DNA of 64,000 nt from Thermofontimicrobium_A sp034505795 (GTDB lineage Bacteria; Zhuqueibacterota; Zhuqueibacteria; Thermofontimicrobiales; Thermofontimicrobiaceae), in NCBI GenBank assembly GCA_034505795.1, contig JAPDQM010000003.1:1-64000 (forward strand), in the 5' to 3' direction. The notes under the pieces were generated by a model, which was not told the DNA's origin, ran no database searches, and worked only from the letters and a program-made list of their open reading frames with translations. The position numbers were made by a program, and so were the translations under genes. Numbering within the stretch: the stretch's first letter is position 1; each line of letters begins with the position of its first letter. Positions 18,465-27,268 of the stretch are shown piece by piece.

Positions 18465-19421
18465 ATGCGACAAATGATTCTGGTAACCGGTGCTCTGGGA
18501 CAGATAGGTTCTGAATTGACAGTTGAATTGAGAAAAGTGTATGGAACTGATCAAGTAATCGCTTCGGATATCAAACCCAATCCCAATGGAAATGTGCAGA
18601 CCGCCGGTCCATTTCATATCCTGGATTGTCTTGATGCTGGCAAGCTTGCCGAAATTGTGAAGCAATACCGAATAAATACGATCTATCATCTGGCGGCTGT
18701 TCTTTCGGCGGTGGCTGAATCCCGACCGCAACTTGCCTGGCAGGTGAATATCACCGGCCTCTATAATGTGCTGGAAGTTGCTCGCGAATACCACTGCAGC
18801 GTTTTTACCCCCAGTTCCATTGGCGCGTTTGGCCCTACGACCCCGCCTGATCGGACGCCACAGGATACGATTCAACGTCCTAAGACGATGTACGGCGTTA
18901 CCAAAGTCGCTGGTGAATTGTTGTGCGACTACTATTTTTATCGCTTTGGCCTTGACACTCGAGGGTTGCGTTATCCGGGCCTGATTTCTTATCAAACTCT
19001 GCCCGGCGGCGGAACAACAGATTACGCCGTCGAAATTTATTATGAGGCCATCAAGAATCGAAAGTACACCTGTTACCTGAAGAAAGGCACTTTTCTGGAC
19101 ATGATGTACATGCCCGATGCCCTGCACGCCGCGATATCATTAATGGAAGCCGATCCGAAGCGATTGAAACATCGCAATGCATTTAATGTGACGGCCATGA
19201 GCGTTGATCCCGAAGCCATCACCTGCGCCATTCAAAAACATATACCCGAATTCAGAATCACATACCAAATTGACCCCGTTCGTCAGGCCATCGCTGATTC
19301 CTGGCCCAATAGCCTGGACGATAGTGCTGCCCGAGAAGAATGGGGCTGGCAGCCAAAGTTCACTCTGGAAACAATGACCAGCGATATGTTAGCGAAATTG
19401 ACCGTGAAACTAAAAAAATGA
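18465..19421 (+). CDS. tdh: L-threonine 3-dehydrogenase, short-chain (epimerase-like) type
   Basis: A 318-residue NAD-dependent enzyme that oxidises L-threonine to 2-amino-3-ketobutyrate. It is of the extended SDR/epimerase type, not the zinc alcohol-dehydrogenase type. The Rossmann motif ILVTGALGQIGSEL is at residues about 5-18; YHLAAVLSA follows near 67; the catalytic pair is YGVTK (about 142-146), with SSIGAFGP upstream. GLISYQTLPGGGTTDYAVEI and the YMPDALHA segment are typical of this dehydrogenase group. The start is set by GGAGG eight bases upstream. It is monocistronic; no glycine C-acetyltransferase gene is next to it. A UDP-sugar epimerase is less likely because of the GGGTTDYAVEI signature. 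Confidence 0.87.
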   Translation: MRQMILVTGALGQIGSELTVELRKVYGTDQVIASDIKPNPNGNVQTAGPFHILDCLDAGKLAEIVKQYRINTIYHLAAVLSAVAESRPQLAWQVNITGLYNVLEVAREYHCSVFTPSSIGAFGPTTPPDRTPQDTIQRPKTMYGVTKVAGELLCDYYFYRFGLDTRGLRYPGLISYQTLPGGGTTDYAVEIYYEAIKNRKYTCYLKKGTFLDMMYMPDALHAAISLMEADPKRLKHRNAFNVTAMSVDPEAITCAIQKHIPEFRITYQIDPVRQAIADSWPNSLDDSAAREEWGWQPKFTLETMTSDMLAKLTVKLKK

Positions 19422-19530
19422 ACATGGTGTTCTCTTGCTGGATTTATTGGAGCGCATCGGAATCACTGTTGATTATTCAAAATCTGACCACCAAATTCAA
19501 GATAGAAGAATTTTAAATTCTAATTTTTTG

Positions 19531-19559
19531 TTGAAATTGGAAAGTTAGGGGGTTATAAA
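19531..19559 (+). promoter_or_regulatory. Sigma70-type promoter of the radical SAM gene
   Basis: TTGAAA (19531-19536) and TATAAA (19554-19559) are 17 bp apart. The start of transcription would be near 19566, about 78 bases before the ATG. Confidence 0.5.
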
Positions 19560-19643
19560 AAGCAGCCGATGATTCTAACACCATAGTTGGTGCGGCCGAT
19601 AACCATGACTGACTGCATTTCATTCGGAAGGAGAGGAAAATAT

Positions 19644-20648
19644 ATGAAAAATATTTCGCCAAGGCTTGCGCGCCGGCTGTTTGCGCGTGGGGTTGCCAAT
19701 TTGCTCTTGAAAAAACCATTGGCGATATCGTTCGAAATCACCCATTCTTGCAATGCCAATTGCTCCCATTGCGATAAGGACGGGATCATCCCGAACGAAA
19801 AATTGGCACCACCTGAAAAATTTGACCAGATTTATCGCCAATTGAAGCCGTTGTTTGCTCAAGTCTCAGGCGGCGAACCATTGTTGCGCGAAGACTATCT
19901 CGAAGTGGTCCGGCTGTTTCGAAGTCATGGAACATTGCCCATGATTGCCTTTGTTTCCAACGCTTCGTTAATGACAGTGGAAAAGTATGTGGAGCTTAAG
20001 AAGGCTGGTGTCGATCAATTTTCATTTTCCTTGGATATGCCGGATGAGCGTCATGATAAAAATCGCCAGATTCCCGGTCTGTTCAAGCATCTTTCAGACA
20101 TCGTCCCTCGCATGACCGCTCTGGGCTATCATGATATTGCGATGATTTCCGTCATTCGACGAGAAAACCTGCCCTACCTGCTGGATATTGCCAAAACAGC
20201 CTTTCGTTGGGGCGCCTCGTTGACGTTCAGCTCCTATACTCAGTTGCGCACCCAGAGCGATGTTCATTCATTAAAGACAAAAGAAGAGTTACAACTGCTG
20301 CGCCAACAGATTGAAAAATTGATCGAGATGCGGCGGCAGGGCGCACCGATTGTGAATACCGAGGCAGTCTTTCGGCGGATGATCGATTTCTTTGAGACCA
20401 ATTACATCCCCCACTGTCGCACCGGCTATCGCCATCTGGTCGTCAATCCGGATGGTGCGCTGGCGCCGTGTGCTATGCACAAAGTGAGCTTTGAAAATCG
20501 GCAAGCCCTGGTCACGAACTTCACGAAAAGCAATACCTGCGGCGCATGCTATGTGCCCCTTCGGGCCAATACGGAGATGACCTGGAGCCAATTGTGGAAT
20601 GATCTGGCACGGGACTATTTCCGCAAGCGTCGCCAGCAAAATAGTTAA
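19644..20648 (+). CDS. Radical SAM protein with SPASM-like cysteine tail
   Basis: A 334-residue radical SAM enzyme of unknown substrate. The [4Fe-4S]/SAM motif is CNANCSHC (Cys36, Cys40, Cys43), followed by the SAM-binding SGGEPLLR near residue 75. The C-terminal region carries further Cys (HCRTGYRHLVVNPDG...PCAMH and CGACY), as in SPASM/twitch-type auxiliary cluster domains, but fewer than a full SPASM. The start at ATG 19644 follows GGAAGGAGAGG; the longer open frame from 19587 has no such site. It is monocistronic and ends in a strong terminator. It could be a peptide- or lipid-modifying enzyme (HpnH and PqqE relatives look similar); an orphan PqqD-like protein lies at 55.2 kb but is not linked. 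Confidence 0.82.
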   Translation: MKNISPRLARRLFARGVANLLLKKPLAISFEITHSCNANCSHCDKDGIIPNEKLAPPEKFDQIYRQLKPLFAQVSGGEPLLREDYLEVVRLFRSHGTLPMIAFVSNASLMTVEKYVELKKAGVDQFSFSLDMPDERHDKNRQIPGLFKHLSDIVPRMTALGYHDIAMISVIRRENLPYLLDIAKTAFRWGASLTFSSYTQLRTQSDVHSLKTKEELQLLRQQIEKLIEMRRQGAPIVNTEAVFRRMIDFFETNYIPHCRTGYRHLVVNPDGALAPCAMHKVSFENRQALVTNFTKSNTCGACYVPLRANTEMTWSQLWNDLARDYFRKRRQQNS

Positions 20649-20652
20649 TGGA

Positions 20653-20683
20653 ACTGACCGGTCGCTGCCAGCGACCGGTCAGT
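20653..20683. repeat. Perfect 14-bp inverted repeat after the radical SAM gene
   Basis: ACTGACCGGTCGCT (20653-20666) and AGCGACCGGTCAGT (20670-20683) pair perfectly around a 3-base loop. There is no T run after it on either strand, so it is not by itself a standard terminator; it may protect the transcript's 3' end. Confidence 0.7.
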
Positions 20684-20710
20684 AGAATATTCAATTGCTC
20701 TGACAAATAA

Positions 20711-20738
20711 AAAAGGCTACTCATCTGAGTAGCCTTTT
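20711..20738. terminator. Bidirectional rho-independent terminator
   Basis: AAAAGGCTACTCA (20711-20723) and TGAGTAGCCTTTT (20726-20738) form a 13-bp stem with A-rich 5' and T-rich 3' flanks in both directions. It lies between the convergent radical SAM and lytic transglycosylase genes and can serve both. Confidence 0.85.
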
Positions 20739-20759
20739 CGATGTCAAACCCTGTTGTCG

Positions 20760-21464
20760 TTACAGCGCTTTTTCTCGATATTGATCCCATAATTTAATGA
20801 TTGCGGGGATATAGTTTTCGGTTTCCGCCCACAGGATGCCTTTTTGCTTATTCTTCTTTAGCCAAAGGGCTGCCTGTTTCTCACCGCCGTTGTATGCAGC
20901 CAGGCCGCCATCCACGCCGTAATAAGAAACCAGCGTCGACAGATAGCGAGTGCCCATGCGGATGTTGTAAATGGGATTCATCAGCACTTCTTCCGGGCTG
21001 GTCCAGGTGATGTCTTCGTATTCAGCCAGGTACATGCCAGTTGCCGGCATGATCTGCATCAAACCAATGGCTCCTGCTTGCGAAATGACCTTCGGATCCC
21101 AGGTTTTAGCCGACTCGTGTGTGATTGTGGCGCAGATCAAATCAACATCCAGGTTGGTATACTTCAGGCTCATGTTATAAATCTCATTCGCAATCTCGTA
21201 TTTCTCAACCGACGACATCGTTTTGTTGTATTTGTCAATAATCGCCATGATCTTCTGGATGTTGTATTGCCGCACACTATCCACACTCATCGCAGCTCTC
21301 AGGTCTTGCAGAGAACGTTCCAGATCGCTCATTTTCTTTTTTGTTTCATCTGTCGTGTCAAAATACTTATAGGTAAATCCTATCACCGTAATTGACATGA
21401 AGACGATTAACAAAATTTTCAATGGCAATCGGATGTGCTTGTAAAGTAGGTTCTCTTTCTTCAT
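20760..21464 (-). CDS. Membrane-anchored lytic transglycosylase, SLT domain
   Basis: A 234-residue peptidoglycan-cleaving enzyme. Residues about 11-30 form an N-terminal membrane anchor (LPLKILLIVFMSITVIGFTYKY), followed by a coiled coil (40-60). The goose-lysozyme-like SLT domain covers about 100-230: catalytic Glu in ATITHESAKTW, then QAGAIGLMQIMPATG, GTRYLSTLVSYYG, and AAYNGGEKQA. All four SLT motifs are present. The start has AGGAGA upstream. A promoter about 310 bases upstream (21780-21808) implies a long 5' untranslated region. It ends at the shared terminator 20711-20738. Confidence 0.92.
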   Translation of the reverse strand: MKKENLLYKHIRLPLKILLIVFMSITVIGFTYKYFDTTDETKKKMSDLERSLQDLRAAMSVDSVRQYNIQKIMAIIDKYNKTMSSVEKYEIANEIYNMSLKYTNLDVDLICATITHESAKTWDPKVISQAGAIGLMQIMPATGMYLAEYEDITWTSPEEVLMNPIYNIRMGTRYLSTLVSYYGVDGGLAAYNGGEKQAALWLKKNKQKGILWAETENYIPAIIKLWDQYREKAL

Positions 21465-21779
21465 CCTGATTTCTCCTTATGTAATTGAACAACTAATTAT
21501 GGTCTCGATTGGTGATAAATATTGATTTTTTGTTATTTCAAATCGCTCTTGCTAAAAAACTTCTGCTTTAAACGACTCAGTTCAGTTTAGGTTTCATTTT
21601 TGATCATGACTGAAAAAAGGTTGACCCTGTATTCACCTATTCGTGGGTACAATCGATTTCCTTTTTTGTTGGTCAAATGTAACTTTTTTCCGGAAAATTA
21701 GCTGTGATATGGGTCAAGTTTCAATGAATATGCCTAACAGCCAATTTTTCCGAATTTCATTTTTAAAAACAAAGCGGCA

Positions 21780-21808
21780 AATATAAAAATAAATTTTCTC
21801 GATGTCAA
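21780..21808 (-). promoter_or_regulatory. Sigma70-type promoter reading toward the lytic transglycosylase
   Basis: On the minus strand TTGACA (21803-21808) and TATATT (21780-21785) are 17 bp apart. Transcription would start near 21773, giving an untranslated leader of about 310 bases before the ATG at 21464. Confidence 0.7.
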
Positions 21809-21933
21809 GGTTTTCTTTTGATGTCGACAAAAACTTTCATATAGCTTTTGCCCATCGACAATTGGCAGCTCAAGATGATTTTGAGTCCTCCCAGTGATGG
21901 TTCACACTAGATTTCTTTTAAGAAAAAATCGAC

Positions 21934-21961
21934 TTGACTTTTAAAAAATTCTGGCTATATT
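21934..21961 (+). promoter_or_regulatory. Sigma70-type promoter, divergent
   Basis: TTGACT (21934-21939) and TATATT (21956-21961) are 16 bp apart. Transcription would start near 21968, about 360 bases before the small membrane protein gene. Confidence 0.7.
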
Positions 21962-21967
21962 ATGAGT

Positions 21968-22328
21968 GCACTTCTTTTGCCAATTCTTACACGTTCAAAA
22001 AATTGGAAGGAGGTGGTCGCTTTCTTTAAACGTCACTGAAGCCTGACATTGACGGGAATTCGTCACTGCTGGCAAGTACCCAAATCACGGGGCTGCCCAC
22101 TCCATTGCATCTAAGATTGAGCATCGATTGGATTGCGAGGTTCAAAACGCAATGATAATTGACCGCTTCCGATGGACCCGGATGCTTTATCGTATTGCGC
22201 CGCTCTCCACCTACTGAATGTAACCACTGCCCATTATCCCATCAATGAGTTTCCATTTGTCGCACAGGATTCTTAAAAAATGGTTGTTGAACAATTGGAA
22301 CTGCTGCAAAAATTAAGGAGCCAATGCC
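21968..22328 (+). ncRNA. Candidate long structured leader or small RNA
   Basis: This 360-base stretch lies downstream of a good promoter and contains no credible gene. It carries a perfect Shine-Dalgarno-like AAGGAGGTG (22007-22015) without any start codon at a usable distance, a direct repeat CGTCACTG (22031-22038 and 22061-22068), and a short palindrome GGGGCTGCCC near 22098. It may be the 5' leader of the small membrane protein at 22329 or an independent RNA. I cannot match it to a known RNA family, and no terminator is seen. Confidence 0.35.
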
Positions 22329-22616
22329 ATGCTATTGCCAATCTTATTTGGACTACTATGCAGCGCACTTTTGTTCTTTATCCTGAGAGCGCTGTTCGAG
22401 GACTATAATCATGGCAATATTTTCCTGTACTATATCTATGCACTTATCTATGCGCTTTTAGGAGTCCTTATCCTTATTTTTAGGGTACGACTGGCTAAAA
22501 TTTTTTACAATGTCACTTTCTGGAACACCATTTTTGTGGCTAATTTGGTGATTGCGATTCTCATTACTGGTTACATCCTATGGAGACAATCCGCCAGATT
22601 AAGATCGAAAAAATGA
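22329..22616 (+). CDS. Small integral membrane protein of unknown function
   Basis: A 95-residue protein with three predicted membrane helices: about 2-21 (LLPILFGLLCSALLFFIL), 33-53 (FLYYIYALIYALLGVLILIF) and 66-86 (TIFVANLVIAILITGYILW), ending in a basic tail (RSARLRSKK type). The start follows AAGGAG eight bases upstream. It resembles no family I can name. It is preceded by a long transcribed leader and no terminator follows clearly. Confidence 0.65.
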   Translation: MLLPILFGLLCSALLFFILRALFEDYNHGNIFLYYIYALIYALLGVLILIFRVRLAKIFYNVTFWNTIFVANLVIAILITGYILWRQSARLRSKK

Positions 22617-22775
22617 TCTTGTCGTAATAACGACTTGATGGCCTTGCTCAGACACTCATTATTGCCATGAGTTAGATTTTTGGTTTGTCGAAATTGCTAT
22701 TTCGATATTAGGAGATAGCTTTTTTTCCGCTCGACAGATTAGACAAATTATCGTCAACCTTTTCCCATAATCTTC

Positions 22776-22804
22776 TTGACTTTCTCCTTTTATTTATTTA
22801 TAGT
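22776..22804 (+). promoter_or_regulatory. Sigma70-type promoter upstream of the EndoQ-UvrD gene
   Basis: TTGACT (22776-22781) and TATAGT (22799-22804) are 17 bp apart. The leader to the ATG at 23036 would be about 225 bases and includes the repeat at 22864. Confidence 0.6.
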
Positions 22805-22863
22805 ATTACTTAGTTCTACTGAGTCAGATTTATGAAATTCATCAACAAATATGTGCCATTTCG

Positions 22864-22880
22864 ATCCACCAACTGGCGGA
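22864..22880. repeat. Palindromic repeat core (REP-like)
   Basis: ATCCACCAACTGGCGGA matches 17 of 18 positions of the core at 18041-18058, and is related to those near 43604, 48854 and 58966. Confidence 0.6.
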
Positions 22881-23035
22881 GAGAAATCTGTTTATTAAAC
22901 CAGCTAATCTTGAAATACACAGATTCCTGACTCCACTTCGTTTCGTTCGGAATGACATCATTCAGTTTAATCTGACTTAGAAGTTTAAGCAAATGCAATT
23001 AATCAAATCTGAACAAACGGTATCCCAAGTTTTAT

Positions 23036-26000
23036 ATGAAATTCATTGCTGATTTACATATTCACTCTCATTATTCCAGAGCCACGAGCCGAGATCTGAC
23101 GTTTGAGCAGTTGTACCGCTGGGCACAGCTAAAGGGCATTCAGGTGGTTGCCAGCGGTGATATCACGCACCCTGGCTGGCTGGATGAAATCAAAACCAAA
23201 TTGGAGCCCGCCGAGCCGGGGTTCTTTCGTTTGAAGGCGGAATATGCACGCCCTATGAATGCTACCATCCCGGCGGCATGTCAAAGTGAGGTTCGCTTTG
23301 TGCTGTCGGGCGAAATTAGCAATATTTACAAAAAGGGCGATCACGTCCGCAAAATTCATAATGTCGTCTTTTTTCCCTCGATTGAGGTGGCCCAAAAATT
23401 TCAGGTAACATTGGAAAAAATCGGCAATATCCGCTCCGACGGCCGACCCATCCTGGGACTCGATGCTCGAGACCTGCTGGAATTGGTGCTGCAATCGCAT
23501 GAATGGTCATTTCTGATTCCGGCTCATATCTGGACACCCTGGTTTTCCGTGCTGGGGTCAAAATCGGGCTTCGATTCCATTGCGGATTGCTTTGCTGACT
23601 TGACGCCGCAGATCTTCGCGCTGGAAACCGGTCTCTCATCAGATCCGCCGATGAATTGGATGCTGTCCCAACTGGATCGATTCACCCTGGTTTCCAATTC
23701 GGACGCCCATTCCCCCGCAAAGCTGGGGCGAGAGGCAAATTTATTCGATTGCGAGTTCTCGTTTTCAGGCATGCTGGCGGCAATGAAGGATCAAAATGCT
23801 AAACAATTTTTGGGCACGATCGAATTTTTCCCGGAAGAGGGCAAGTACCATCTGGATGGACACCGGAACTGCCAGGTGCGGCTAACGCCGGCGGAGACTG
23901 CCAGCCATCAGGGTCTCTGTCCCGTCTGCGGCAAGAAGGTAACCGTCGGCGTCTTGAATCGAGTAGAAGCATTGGCAGATCGACCGTTCGGCGCCCAACC
24001 GCCTACTGCAAAGCCTTATTATAGCCTGATACCGCTGCCGGAAGTTCTGGCCGAAATATCCGGTGTCGGCGTGGGCACCAAAGCGGTAGCTACAAGATTG
24101 GAAAAGCTGCTCCGGCAGTTTGGTTCGGAAATAAATATCCTCACCGAAATTCCGCTTATCGAACTGCAACGAGCTGGAGGAAGCTTATTGGCTGAGGGAA
24201 TTCGTCGCATGCGTCAGAAAGAAGTACAGATTGCCGCCGGCTATGATGGTGAATTTGGCATCATTAAACTATTTTCGGACGATGAGCGGCGACAGTTTTC
24301 AGCCCAGCCGATCTTTTTTAATGATGATAATTCGGTGCTGCCAGGCGCAATCGAGCAACCAGTGCCGTCAGTGATGAAAGATCAGGAATTCGCTTATGGT
24401 CAGTCCCAATCTCCGGGGGATCTTTCTTCGGATGCGGTGATTACGACACAGTCAGAACCCGATGATGAAGGCGAAACTGGCCTCAATCGTCGGCAGCAGG
24501 AAGCGGTGGAATATGTCGGAACGTCTTTGTTAATTGCTGCTGGTCCCGGCACTGGCAAAACGCATACCCTCACCCAGCGTATTGCCTTTTGGATTCAAAA
24601 CAAAGGCGTGCCGCCAGATCAGGTGCTGGCAATTACTTTTACCAACCGTGCCGCCCAGGAGATGCGGGAGCGATTGCAAGCGATTCTCGACAAAGCAGTT
24701 GCCGAAGCCGTTACCATTAAAACGTTCCACGCTCTGGGGGCCTCCATCTTGAGGCAGGAGGCGGAGCGGCTGAATTATCCATCCTCATTTTTGATCTACG
24801 GAGAAAATGATGTTGTAAGCGTCTTAAAAATGATCGCTCCGACACTTGGGCTGAAAGAAATTCGGTCGCTGGCCGATCAAATTTCTCGATTCAAAAACAG
24901 TTTTTCCTTTTGCAGTTCTGAAAACAGAGCAGCCTCGTCAAGCCAAGAGCAATTCAACTCCTGGTACGAACAATATCAGCAGATGCTGCAGGCACAGCAA
25001 TCTTTTGACTATGATGATTTGATTTTGATGCCCATTCGTCTGTTTCAAGAGTATCCGGCAATTCAACAAAAATATCAGCAACGATTTCAATGGATTTTCG
25101 TTGATGAATTTCAGGACATTAATCAGCCTCAATATGAATTGCTGAAATTGCTAACGACGTCGGCGACTCACATCTGTGCGATTGGCGATCCCGACCAGGC
25201 GATCTATGGCTTTCGCGGCTCCGATCGGCGCTTCTTCCGGCAATTTGAACAGGATTTTCCAAATTGCCGCGTTATTAGGCTGGAGAAGAACTATCGCTCA
25301 GTGTCGACTATTCTTAAGGCCTCCACTCAAGTGATTTCCAAAAATCCCGATCATCAGCCATATAATTTGTGGTCGCCCCTGGTCTCACGAACGCGAATCG
25401 ACATCTTTCAGACGCCGACCGAAAAGGCCGAGGCCGAGACCATTGTGCATCAGATCGAGAAGATGATGGGCGCCACCAGTTTCTTTTCGGTGGATTCTGG
25501 TCGTGCGGGTGACGAGGAGTCCCAAAGCTGCGCCGGGTTCTCGGAAATCGCGGTGTTGTACCGGTTGGGCGCTCAGGTTGCCGCATTGGAAGAGGCCTTT
25601 CTTCGCGCCGGGATTCCTTACCAGACGCTCGGCGAACAGCCGTTTTATGAAATCCCCGAAGTGAAAGAAATCATTTCGTTTCTAAAGGTATTCCAACATC
25701 CACGGGCGGACTGGGATCTGCAGCGGGTAATTCACATCGCGCCAACTGGCATTGGCGAACCGACCCTACGATCACTGGTGAGCTACCAGCGCAGCAATGC
25801 GCTTTCGCTTTGGGAGGCGATGCAACGCTGTCGTCAAATTGCGCCGCTAAGCGAAGTTCAGAAGCAACCGATCGAACGTTGGGTTAGCCGCATGAAAGAG
25901 GTCATGGCTTTGGTTCCCCATGCTCCGGTCGGCGACATTATCGAGCGGATATTGACGCAATTCGGCCTACTCTCATATTATAAAAATGACCGCCGGCGGC

Positions 26001-26464
26001 AATATTACTGGCAACTCCTGTTGCAAAATGCCAATGCCGCGCCGATGAATTTGACAGAGTTTTTAGATCAAATTGCTCTGCAAAAAGAGACCGATGTCCA
26101 CAATCCGCGAGCCGAAAAAGTTACTTTGCTTACGCTTCATGCCGCCAAAGGCCTGGAGTTCCCCATCGTTTTTATTGCCGGCTGTGAGGAAGGGTTGATT
26201 CCCTATCGCCACCCGCAGGCTCCTGCTAATGACATTGAGGAAGAGCGGCGGTTGTTCTACGTCGGAATGACCCGCGCCAAGCAGCGTTTGATTCTTTTGC
26301 ACACCAAAAGCCGCTTTTTGTTTGGGGAACGTAAAAACAATCGGCCTTCGCGATTTTTATTTGATATCGAAGAGGCACTGAAACAACAACGCCAGGCACA
26401 GCTCAAGGAGCGATCTCGCGAAAATGAGCTGCCGGCGATGGATTCACAATTAAAACTGTTCTGA
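23036..26464 (+). CDS. EndoQ-like PHP nuclease fused to a UvrD/PcrA-type helicase
   Basis: A 1142-residue DNA-repair protein. Residues 1 to about 430 match endonuclease Q, which nicks DNA 5' of deaminated bases: PHP metal ligands DLHIHSH (6-12), GDITHPGW, a conserved Glu and two His in GEISNIYKKGDHVRKIHN, PAHIWTPWFSV, and SNSDAHS; a zinc-finger element HRNC...CPVCGK near 295-316; then a HhH-like ISGVGVGTKA. A linker leads to a complete superfamily 1A helicase from about 484: Q motif NRRQQEAV, Walker A AGPGTGKT (about 501-508), FVDEFQD (about 689), GDPDQAIYGFRGSD (about 716), LTLHAAKGLEFP (about 1030) and VGMTRAKQRL (about 1080). EndoQ is usually separate; here lesion nicking and unwinding are in one chain. 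All catalytic motifs appear intact. No strong Shine-Dalgarno is seen. Confidence 0.9.
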   Translation: MKFIADLHIHSHYSRATSRDLTFEQLYRWAQLKGIQVVASGDITHPGWLDEIKTKLEPAEPGFFRLKAEYARPMNATIPAACQSEVRFVLSGEISNIYKKGDHVRKIHNVVFFPSIEVAQKFQVTLEKIGNIRSDGRPILGLDARDLLELVLQSHEWSFLIPAHIWTPWFSVLGSKSGFDSIADCFADLTPQIFALETGLSSDPPMNWMLSQLDRFTLVSNSDAHSPAKLGREANLFDCEFSFSGMLAAMKDQNAKQFLGTIEFFPEEGKYHLDGHRNCQVRLTPAETASHQGLCPVCGKKVTVGVLNRVEALADRPFGAQPPTAKPYYSLIPLPEVLAEISGVGVGTKAVATRLEKLLRQFGSEINILTEIPLIELQRAGGSLLAEGIRRMRQKEVQIAAGYDGEFGIIKLFSDDERRQFSAQPIFFNDDNSVLPGAIEQPVPSVMKDQEFAYGQSQSPGDLSSDAVITTQSEPDDEGETGLNRRQQEAVEYVGTSLLIAAGPGTGKTHTLTQRIAFWIQNKGVPPDQVLAITFTNRAAQEMRERLQAILDKAVAEAVTIKTFHALGASILRQEAERLNYPSSFLIYGENDVVSVLKMIAPTLGLKEIRSLADQISRFKNSFSFCSSENRAASSSQEQFNSWYEQYQQMLQAQQSFDYDDLILMPIRLFQEYPAIQQKYQQRFQWIFVDEFQDINQPQYELLKLLTTSATHICAIGDPDQAIYGFRGSDRRFFRQFEQDFPNCRVIRLEKNYRSVSTILKASTQVISKNPDHQPYNLWSPLVSRTRIDIFQTPTEKAEAETIVHQIEKMMGATSFFSVDSGRAGDEESQSCAGFSEIAVLYRLGAQVAALEEAFLRAGIPYQTLGEQPFYEIPEVKEIISFLKVFQHPRADWDLQRVIHIAPTGIGEPTLRSLVSYQRSNALSLWEAMQRCRQIAPLSEVQKQPIERWVSRMKEVMALVPHAPVGDIIERILTQFGLLSYYKNDRRRQYYWQLLLQNANAAPMNLTEFLDQIALQKETDVHNPRAEKVTLLTLHAAKGLEFPIVFIAGCEEGLIPYRHPQAPANDIEEERRLFYVGMTRAKQRLILLHTKSRFLFGERKNNRPSRFLFDIEEALKQQRQAQLKERSRENELPAMDSQLKLF

Positions 26465-26536
26465 TGTGAGCACGCGCGGCCTCGCCGACCAAGGGCGCCG
26501 CAGCGGTAATAGATTGGCACCAACAAGGGAGACCGA

Positions 26537-27268
26537 ATGATGCGCCAGATCACAGCTCAATGGTATTTAGAATTGTTTGAAAAATTGGGCCGAAACTATC
26601 TGGCCTACCCCTTCACACGCGGAACGGTGCAGGAGGTGGATTTTATGGTGCAGTTGCTGCAACTTACGGCTGGACAGCGAATCCTTGATGTGGGGTGTGG
26701 GCCTGGCCGTCATGCCATTGAATTGGCGCGGCGAGGTCTTTTGGTCACGGGACTGGATTTTTCACCCCGCATGATTGCACTGGCCTGCGAACAGGCCGCG
26801 GCGGCGGGGGTTGAGGTCGAATTTGTTCATGGCGATGCCCGTACTGTGCAATTTCCGCTGTACTATGATGCTGCATTTTCACTTTGCGAGGGCGCATTTG
26901 GTATCATGAATAGTGATGTCGAAAATACAGCTATATTAACGAATATGTATGCATCGCTGAAAAGCCACGGCAAGTTATTGCTGAATGTTTTGAATGCCTC
27001 CTACATTTTTCGCCATCCGGAGCAGGACTCCTATTTTGATCCCAAGACCTGTATGGGCTATTGGACCGAAAAAATTATCAATGAAAATGGCCAACCAGAG
27101 GAGTTGCACTGTTCAAATCGGTACTATACCTTTTCCGAGATCAAATTGATTCTGGAAACAATCGGTTTTGATGTTATTGATGGTTATGGCTGTCAGGCGG
27201 GAAATTTTCAGCGGCGCGGCATCGAGTTGGATGATTTTGAAATTCTGGTGTATGCGCAAAAGCCCTAA
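26537..27268 (+). CDS. Class I SAM-dependent methyltransferase
   Basis: A 243-residue methyltransferase of unknown substrate. Motif I is ILDVGCGPGRHAIELARRG (about residues 45-63), followed by VTGLDFSPRMIALA (motif II acidic Asp) and EFVHGDARTVQFP. The remainder includes AFSLCEGAFGIM, where motif IV would be. The start could be ATG 26537 or the next codon, ATG 26540; AAGGGAGA precedes both. It lies 72 bp after the EndoQ-UvrD gene on the same strand and may be co-transcribed. A terminator-like hairpin follows at 27457. Confidence 0.85.
   Translation: MMRQITAQWYLELFEKLGRNYLAYPFTRGTVQEVDFMVQLLQLTAGQRILDVGCGPGRHAIELARRGLLVTGLDFSPRMIALACEQAAAAGVEVEFVHGDARTVQFPLYYDAAFSLCEGAFGIMNSDVENTAILTNMYASLKSHGKLLLNVLNASYIFRHPEQDSYFDPKTCMGYWTEKIINENGQPEELHCSNRYYTFSEIKLILETIGFDVIDGYGCQAGNFQRRGIELDDFEILVYAQKP

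Larger units (their letters stand above)
22617..23035. other. Intergenic region with a promoter and a repeat core
   Basis: No gene is visible. It holds small hairpins (TCGAAAT-tgct-ATTTCGA near 22687-22704), a promoter at 22776-22804, and a repeat unit with palindromic core at 22864-22880 followed by a fragment like TTCGTTTCGTTCGGAATGAC, a type of sequence common in dispersed intergenic repeats. Confidence 0.55.

Noticed and set aside
18384..19127. 247-codon frame on the minus strand opposite the threonine dehydrogenase gene
   Set aside because: It is a shadow of the plus-strand gene, whose motifs and ribosome-binding site are clear.
21962..22039. 25-codon frame beginning with ATG directly after the -10 box
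   Set aside because: Its ATG would lie upstream of the expected transcription start, and it has no ribosome-binding site; the AAGGAGGTG falls inside it.
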